Assembly (NCBI GenBank): GCA_947168065.1
Contig: CAMVKH010000001.1
Coordinates: 62,001 to 126,000 of the forward strand
DNA length: 64,000 bases
Direction: 5' to 3'
DNA from: an uncultured Bacteroidales bacterium
Lineage (GTDB): Bacteria; Bacteroidota; Bacteroidia; Bacteroidales; UBA932
The notes under the pieces were generated by a model. The model was not told the DNA's origin. It did no database searches and saw only the letters and a program-made list of their open reading frames with translations. Positions 60,030 to 64,000 of the stretch are shown here, piece by piece. Every line of letters begins with the position of its first letter. The stretch's first letter is position 1. The position numbers and the translations under genes were made by a program.

Positions 60030-62081
60030 ATGCAGGCCAACATCAAGAAAATCGGCGTCTTCTACCTGCTCTTCGTGTTGCTCGCGATCGTTTCGGTCGC
60101 GCAGATCATCAACCTGCAGTTCATCCACAAACCCGGCCGCAGCTACACCACCAAGACCGTCCGGGAAGACGTCCTCCCCTGCACCCGCGGCAGCATCCTG
60201 GCCGACGACGGCCGCTACCTGGCCTTCTCCATTCCGGAATACCGCATGGGCATGGACTGCGTCCAGCCCGACTCCGCCGTCTTCGCCAAAGGCATCGACT
60301 CGCTAGCCATCTGCCTGGCCGACTTCTACAAGGACAAGAAAGCCGCCCAATACAAGAAAGAGATCGTGGAACGCCGCAAGGAAGGCCTTTCCGGCGGTCG
60401 CCGCTATATGTTCCTCAACCGCCGTCTGCTGACCTACCAGGAGATGAAACTGGTCTCCTCCTTCCCCATCCTCCGTGAAGGCCGCGCCCGCGGCGGACGC
60501 GATGAGGTGAAGGTCGACCACCGCACCTATCCCTACGGCCGCCTGGGCTTCCGTACCCTCGGTTACATCAAGGACCAGAGCGAGATTCCGACCATCGGCA
60601 TCGAAGGCAGCTGCGACACCATCCTGCGCGGCACCGACGGCCTGCAGCCGATGCGCCTGACCGAAGGCCGCAACTGGATCGTGGACACCGACCGGGAAAC
60701 CATCCAGCCCGTGGACGGCATCGACGTACAGCTCACCCTCGACATCGACATGCAGGACATGGCGCAGAACGCCCTGATCAGCGTGCTGAGCAAGACCACC
60801 GAGGTACACGCCGGCACTGTCGTGGTGATGGATGTGGCCACCGGCGAAGTCAAGGCCATGGTCAACCTGGAGAAAGACGGCAAGGGCGGTTTCGATGAAA
60901 CCTACAACTACGCCATCGGACGCAAGGGCGAACCGGGCTCCGTGTTCAAGTGCGCGACCCTGACCACCCTGCTCGAAGACAAGAAAGTCACCCTCGATAC
61001 GGAGATTCCGGCCATCGTGACCTGGAACTACGGCGGCGGCAAGCCGTTCGTAGACCACTATCTCGACCGCTACAGCACGATTTCCGTCAAGCGCGGCTTC
61101 GAAATCTCCTCGAACAATGTGTTCCGTATCCTGGCAGCCCGCAACTACGACAAGAATCCGAAGGAGTTCCTCGACAAGCTCACCAACGAACGGCGCATCA
61201 CCTACGACTTCCCGTTCGAACTCAACGGCATGGCCAAGGCCAACCTGAAAGATCCGGAAGTCACCACGGGAAGGGCCGCCTGGAACATGAAGGACCTCCC
61301 GCAGATAGCCATGGGCTACACCGTGGAGATCACCCCGCTCCATACGCTGAACTTCTACAACGCCATCGCCAACGAAGGCGTGATGATGCGCCCCCATCTG
61401 GTGCGCAATTACCAGAAGGATGGTCAGATCCTCCAGGAATTCAAGCCCGAGAAGATCGGAACCGTCTGCAGCAAGGAGACGGCGCACGAAGTCTGGAAGG
61501 CCATGCGCGGCGTGGTTGAATCGGAAGGCGGCACGGGCTACCGCGTATTCAAGGGCTGTCCTGTGGGCGTAGCCGGCAAGACGGGCACAGCCCGTATCGT
61601 GTTCCCCAACACCGGACGCTACGAAGACCGGGCCGGCCACAAGATGCACCAGGCCACCTTCGTAGGTTTCTTCCCCTCCGACGCTCCCAAATACTCGATG
61701 ATCGTAGTGGTCTATTCCGAACCGACTTTCGGCAACTTCTACGGCGCCACCTGGAGCGGCCCTGTGTTCCGCCAGGTCGCCGAACAGATCTACGCCAACT
61801 CGATCGACTGGCAGGAACCGCTCCCCCGCAAGGGTGCGATGCCCGAAGGCGACGACTACCTGATGCTCCAGGGCCGCGAAGACATCCGGCTCGGCCTGGT
61901 GCCCAACGTCAAGGGCCTGGGCCTGCGTGAAGCGGTCGCCCTGCTCGAGAAAGCGGATTACGAAGTTTCCTTCGAAGGCCACGGTGTCGTGGCCAGCCAG
62001 ACGCCGGCCCCGGGCGACACGGCCCGTTCCCGTCAGATTACCCTCATCCTCAAAGAACAGTATACCCATGAGACTCAATAA
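60030..62081 (+). CDS. ftsI: Peptidoglycan transpeptidase FtsI (PBP) with PASTA domain
   Basis: 683 residues. An N-terminal helix (about 6-25), a dimerisation/pedestal domain, then the transpeptidase: nucleophile S304-V-F-K307 in EPGSVFK, SxN at 361-363 (SNN) and KTG at 517-519. The end has one PASTA domain (VPNVKGLGLREAVALLEKADY). The start is the ATG at 60030; the frame opens at a TTG 18 nt earlier, overlapping the FtsL-like gene. It makes the septal cross-links. The last 14 nt overlap murE. Confidence 0.95.
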   Translation: MQANIKKIGVFYLLFVLLAIVSVAQIINLQFIHKPGRSYTTKTVREDVLPCTRGSILADDGRYLAFSIPEYRMGMDCVQPDSAVFAKGIDSLAICLADFYKDKKAAQYKKEIVERRKEGLSGGRRYMFLNRRLLTYQEMKLVSSFPILREGRARGGRDEVKVDHRTYPYGRLGFRTLGYIKDQSEIPTIGIEGSCDTILRGTDGLQPMRLTEGRNWIVDTDRETIQPVDGIDVQLTLDIDMQDMAQNALISVLSKTTEVHAGTVVVMDVATGEVKAMVNLEKDGKGGFDETYNYAIGRKGEPGSVFKCATLTTLLEDKKVTLDTEIPAIVTWNYGGGKPFVDHYLDRYSTISVKRGFEISSNNVFRILAARNYDKNPKEFLDKLTNERRITYDFPFELNGMAKANLKDPEVTTGRAAWNMKDLPQIAMGYTVEITPLHTLNFYNAIANEGVMMRPHLVRNYQKDGQILQEFKPEKIGTVCSKETAHEVWKAMRGVVESEGGTGYRVFKGCPVGVAGKTGTARIVFPNTGRYEDRAGHKMHQATFVGFFPSDAPKYSMIVVVYSEPTFGNFYGATWSGPVFRQVAEQIYANSIDWQEPLPRKGAMPEGDDYLMLQGREDIRLGLVPNVKGLGLREAVALLEKADYEVSFEGHGVVASQTPAPGDTARSRQITLILKEQYTHETQ

Positions 62082-63528
62082 AGTATTGCAAGGCATCGAT
62101 GTAGTGGCCACCCGCGGTGACCTGGAACGCGAGATCGAAGAACTGACCTTCGACTCACGCACCTGCCGCCCCGGTTCGCTGTTCATCGCCGTACCCGGCA
62201 CGGAAGCCGACGGACACCGGTTCATCGGCAAAGCCGTCGAAGCCGGCGCCACGGCCATCATCTACCAGAACGACACGCCCGGTCTGGAAGCGATGGAAGG
62301 CGTCACGCTGGTGAAAGTAGCCGACAGCCGCCGCGCCCTGGCGCTGGCCGCCGACAACTGGTTCGACCACCCTTCCGGCAAACTGCATCTGGTGGGCATC
62401 ACCGGAACCAACGGTAAGACGACCACCGTCACGCTGCTCTACAACCTGTTCACCGACCTGGGCTGGAGCTGCGGCCTGATCTCCACCATCGCCAACTACA
62501 TCGACGGCGAGCGGCTGGAGACCTCCCACACCACCCCCGACCCCATCGAACTCAACAGCCTGCTCGCCCGGATGGCGGACAAGGGCTGCTCCTACTGCTT
62601 CATGGAGGTCAGTTCCCATTCCGTGGACCAGGAGCGGATCGCCGGCCTGGAATTCAAGGTCGCCATCTTCTCCAACCTGACGCACGACCATCTGGACTAC
62701 CACAAGACCTTCGCCGCCTACCGCGACTGCAAGAAGCGCTTCTTCGACAATCTCCCGAAAAGCGCCTATGCACTCGTGAATGTCGACGACCGCAACGGCG
62801 AGGTCATGGTGCAGAACACCGTTGCCCAGGTGCGGACCTATGCCTGCAAACGCATGGCCGATTTCCGCTGCAAGATCGTGGAGGAGAGCCTGGAAGGAAT
62901 GCTCGTAAGCATCGACGGCACCCAGGTCTGGACCCGCTTCATCGGCGCGCACAACGCCTACAACCTGCTGGCTGTCTATGCGACGGCCGTGCTGCTGGGC
63001 GCCAAACCCGAGGAAGTGCTGGTCAAGATGAGTGCGCTCGGACCCGTGGCCGGCCGGCTCGACTTCCTGCGCGGCGGCAACGACCTGACGGCTGTCGTGG
63101 ATTACTCCCACACGCCCGATGCCCTGGAGAACGCACTGCGCACGCTCCGCGAAACAGCCCGCGACCGGATGCTGGTCTGCGTCTTCGGCTGCGGAGGCAA
63201 CCGCGACCGCACCAAGCGCCCCGAGATGGGGGCCATCGCGGCCAAGTATGCCGACCGCGTCGTGGTCACTTCCGACAATCCGCGCCACGAGGATCCGGAC
63301 GAGATCATCCGTGAGATCCGCGCCGGCATGGACACGGCCGCCCGTGCGAAGAGCCTCTTCCTGACCGACCGCCGGGAAGCTATCCGCGCGGCGCTGATGA
63401 CCGCTCCCCAAGGCGCCGTCATCCTGGTGGCCGGCAAGGGACACGAAGACTACCAGATCATCGGCGACGTGAAGACCCACTTCGACGACAAGGAAGTGAT
63501 TGCGGAAACCTTTGAAGAAATGAAATAA
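62068..63528 (+). CDS. murE: UDP-N-acetylmuramoyl-tripeptide synthetase
   Basis: 486 residues. Domain 1 (1-90, LTFDSRTCRPGSLFIAVPG); ATP-binding GITGTNGKTTTVTLL near residue 110; the substrate loop ETSHTTPDP; and VDYSHTPDALENAL in the C-terminal domain. Near 400 the DNPRHEDPDEII motif marks specificity for meso-diaminopimelate (DNPR). It adds the third amino acid to the peptidoglycan precursor in the cytoplasm. Confidence 0.95.
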   Translation: MRLNKVLQGIDVVATRGDLEREIEELTFDSRTCRPGSLFIAVPGTEADGHRFIGKAVEAGATAIIYQNDTPGLEAMEGVTLVKVADSRRALALAADNWFDHPSGKLHLVGITGTNGKTTTVTLLYNLFTDLGWSCGLISTIANYIDGERLETSHTTPDPIELNSLLARMADKGCSYCFMEVSSHSVDQERIAGLEFKVAIFSNLTHDHLDYHKTFAAYRDCKKRFFDNLPKSAYALVNVDDRNGEVMVQNTVAQVRTYACKRMADFRCKIVEESLEGMLVSIDGTQVWTRFIGAHNAYNLLAVYATAVLLGAKPEEVLVKMSALGPVAGRLDFLRGGNDLTAVVDYSHTPDALENALRTLRETARDRMLVCVFGCGGNRDRTKRPEMGAIAAKYADRVVVTSDNPRHEDPDEIIREIRAGMDTAARAKSLFLTDRREAIRAALMTAPQGAVILVAGKGHEDYQIIGDVKTHFDDKEVIAETFEEMK

Positions 63529-63540
63529 AGGAGAAAGGAC

Positions 63541-64000
63541 ATGCTCTATCACCTGTTTGAATACCTGAACAATGCGGGGATCGACTTCCCGGGCGCCGGC
63601 CTGATGCAATACATCTCGTTCCGTGCCATCAGCTGCGCCGTAATCGCCATCCTCACCTCGATGCTCGTGGGCAAGAAGATCATCGACCGGCTGCAGAAGA
63701 AGCAGATCGGCGAGACCATCCGCGACCTCGGCCTGGAAGGCCAGCTCCAGAAGAAAGGCACCCCCACGATGGGCGGCATCATCATCCTGATCTCCATCCT
63801 GGTCCCGATCCTGCTATTCGGCAACCTGGCCAACACCAACGTGCAGCTGCTGATCCTGACGACGGTGTGGCTCGGCGCCCTGGGCTTCATCGACGACTAC
63901 ATCAAAGTATTCAAGCACAACAAGGAAGGCCTCAACGGCAAATACAAGATCGTCGGGCAGGTGCTGCTCGGTCTGATCGTGGGCCTTACCCTCTACTTCA
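63541..64000 (+). CDS. mraY: Phospho-N-acetylmuramoyl-pentapeptide-transferase (3' end cut by window)
   Basis: The first 153 residues are visible. It begins [20 protein letters not shown], contains [13 protein letters not shown] and [20 protein letters not shown], the conserved MraY loops with the catalytic Asp pair. It makes lipid I at the inner membrane. An AAAGGAG-like site lies just before the ATG. It is 12 nt after murE. Confidence 0.95.
   Translation, partial: MLYHLFEYLNNAGIDFPGAGLMQYISFRAISCAVIAILTSMLVGKKIIDRLQKKQIGETIRDLGLEGQLQKKGTPTMGGIIILISILVPILLFGNLANTNVQLLILTTVWLGALGFIDDYIKVFKHNKEGLNGKYKIVGQVLLGLIVGLTLYF

Noticed and set aside
60303-62261. 652-codon minus-strand frame antisense to ftsI and murE
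   Set aside because: Shadow of the transpeptidase gene, whose SxxK, SxN and KTG motifs are all on the plus strand.

Overview
The window is about 64 kb of a moderately GC-rich genome (roughly 55-60% by eye). It most likely comes from an uncultured or gut/rumen Bacteroidota, order Bacteroidales. Evidence for this: nearly every intergenic promoter carries the TAnnTTTG -7 element typical of this phylum, often with an upstream TTG about 19-20 nt away; Shine-Dalgarno sequences are mostly absent; the gene order ileS-dksA-lspA, the glycogen cluster with a GT3/phosphorylase fusion and the mraZ-rsmH-ftsL-ftsI-murE-mraY order are all of Bacteroidales type. No base composition or codon statistics were computed.

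Layout. 1-1260: the end of an unknown gene, a short-chain dehydrogenase, and tRNA-Pro and tRNA-Ser. 1250-1660: a 134-bp nested palindrome and a 40-bp tandem repeat. 1660-4060: small accessory genes, namely a frameshifted TM2 protein, a hicAB toxin-antitoxin pair whose toxin is too short and oddly started to be seen easily, a lipoprotein and a truncated ORF. 4145-6381: a BlaI/BlaR1-like pair. 6438-9292: a kinase-like protein, an AbrB/acyltransferase pair and a TetR regulator. 9452-15664: an outer-membrane barrel, imelysin, di-heme oxidoreductase and CcsBA set, probably for iron or redox work at the envelope. 15761-19182: PAS protein plus MMPL transporter. 19211-23875: tRNA-Ser, lspA, a DksA-like gene and ileS.

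23961-29817 holds the most interesting locus: cvpA, a small membrane protein, a C39-peptidase ABC transporter, two tiny genes whose products both have a Gly-Gly leader and a GxxxG motif, then TolC and HlyD homologues. This reads as a complete Gram-negative two-peptide bacteriocin production and type-I-like export operon. One of the two peptides (27161-27316) is only 51 residues and has an unusually strong ribosome binding site.

29810-33499: tsaB, a thioredoxin-fold lipoprotein without CxxC, HIT, greA and ribF. 33490-44210: glycogen metabolism (synthase/phosphorylase fusion, GH57, GT4, debranching and branching enzymes), running into xseB and xseA. 45880-49390: engB, prs, nadE, a small Cys-rich membrane protein and a methylmalonyl-CoA decarboxylase-like gene. 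49407-51332: a peptidase S51-like domain fused to ATP-grasp. 51405-53349: a REP-associated tyrosine transposase-like gene flanked on both sides by matching 62-bp inverted-repeat units, then three kinds of tandem repeat. 53349-64000: lptB, dnaX, M16 peptidase, O-methyltransferase, mscL, and the start of the division/cell-wall cluster with a clear four-repeat MraZ box.
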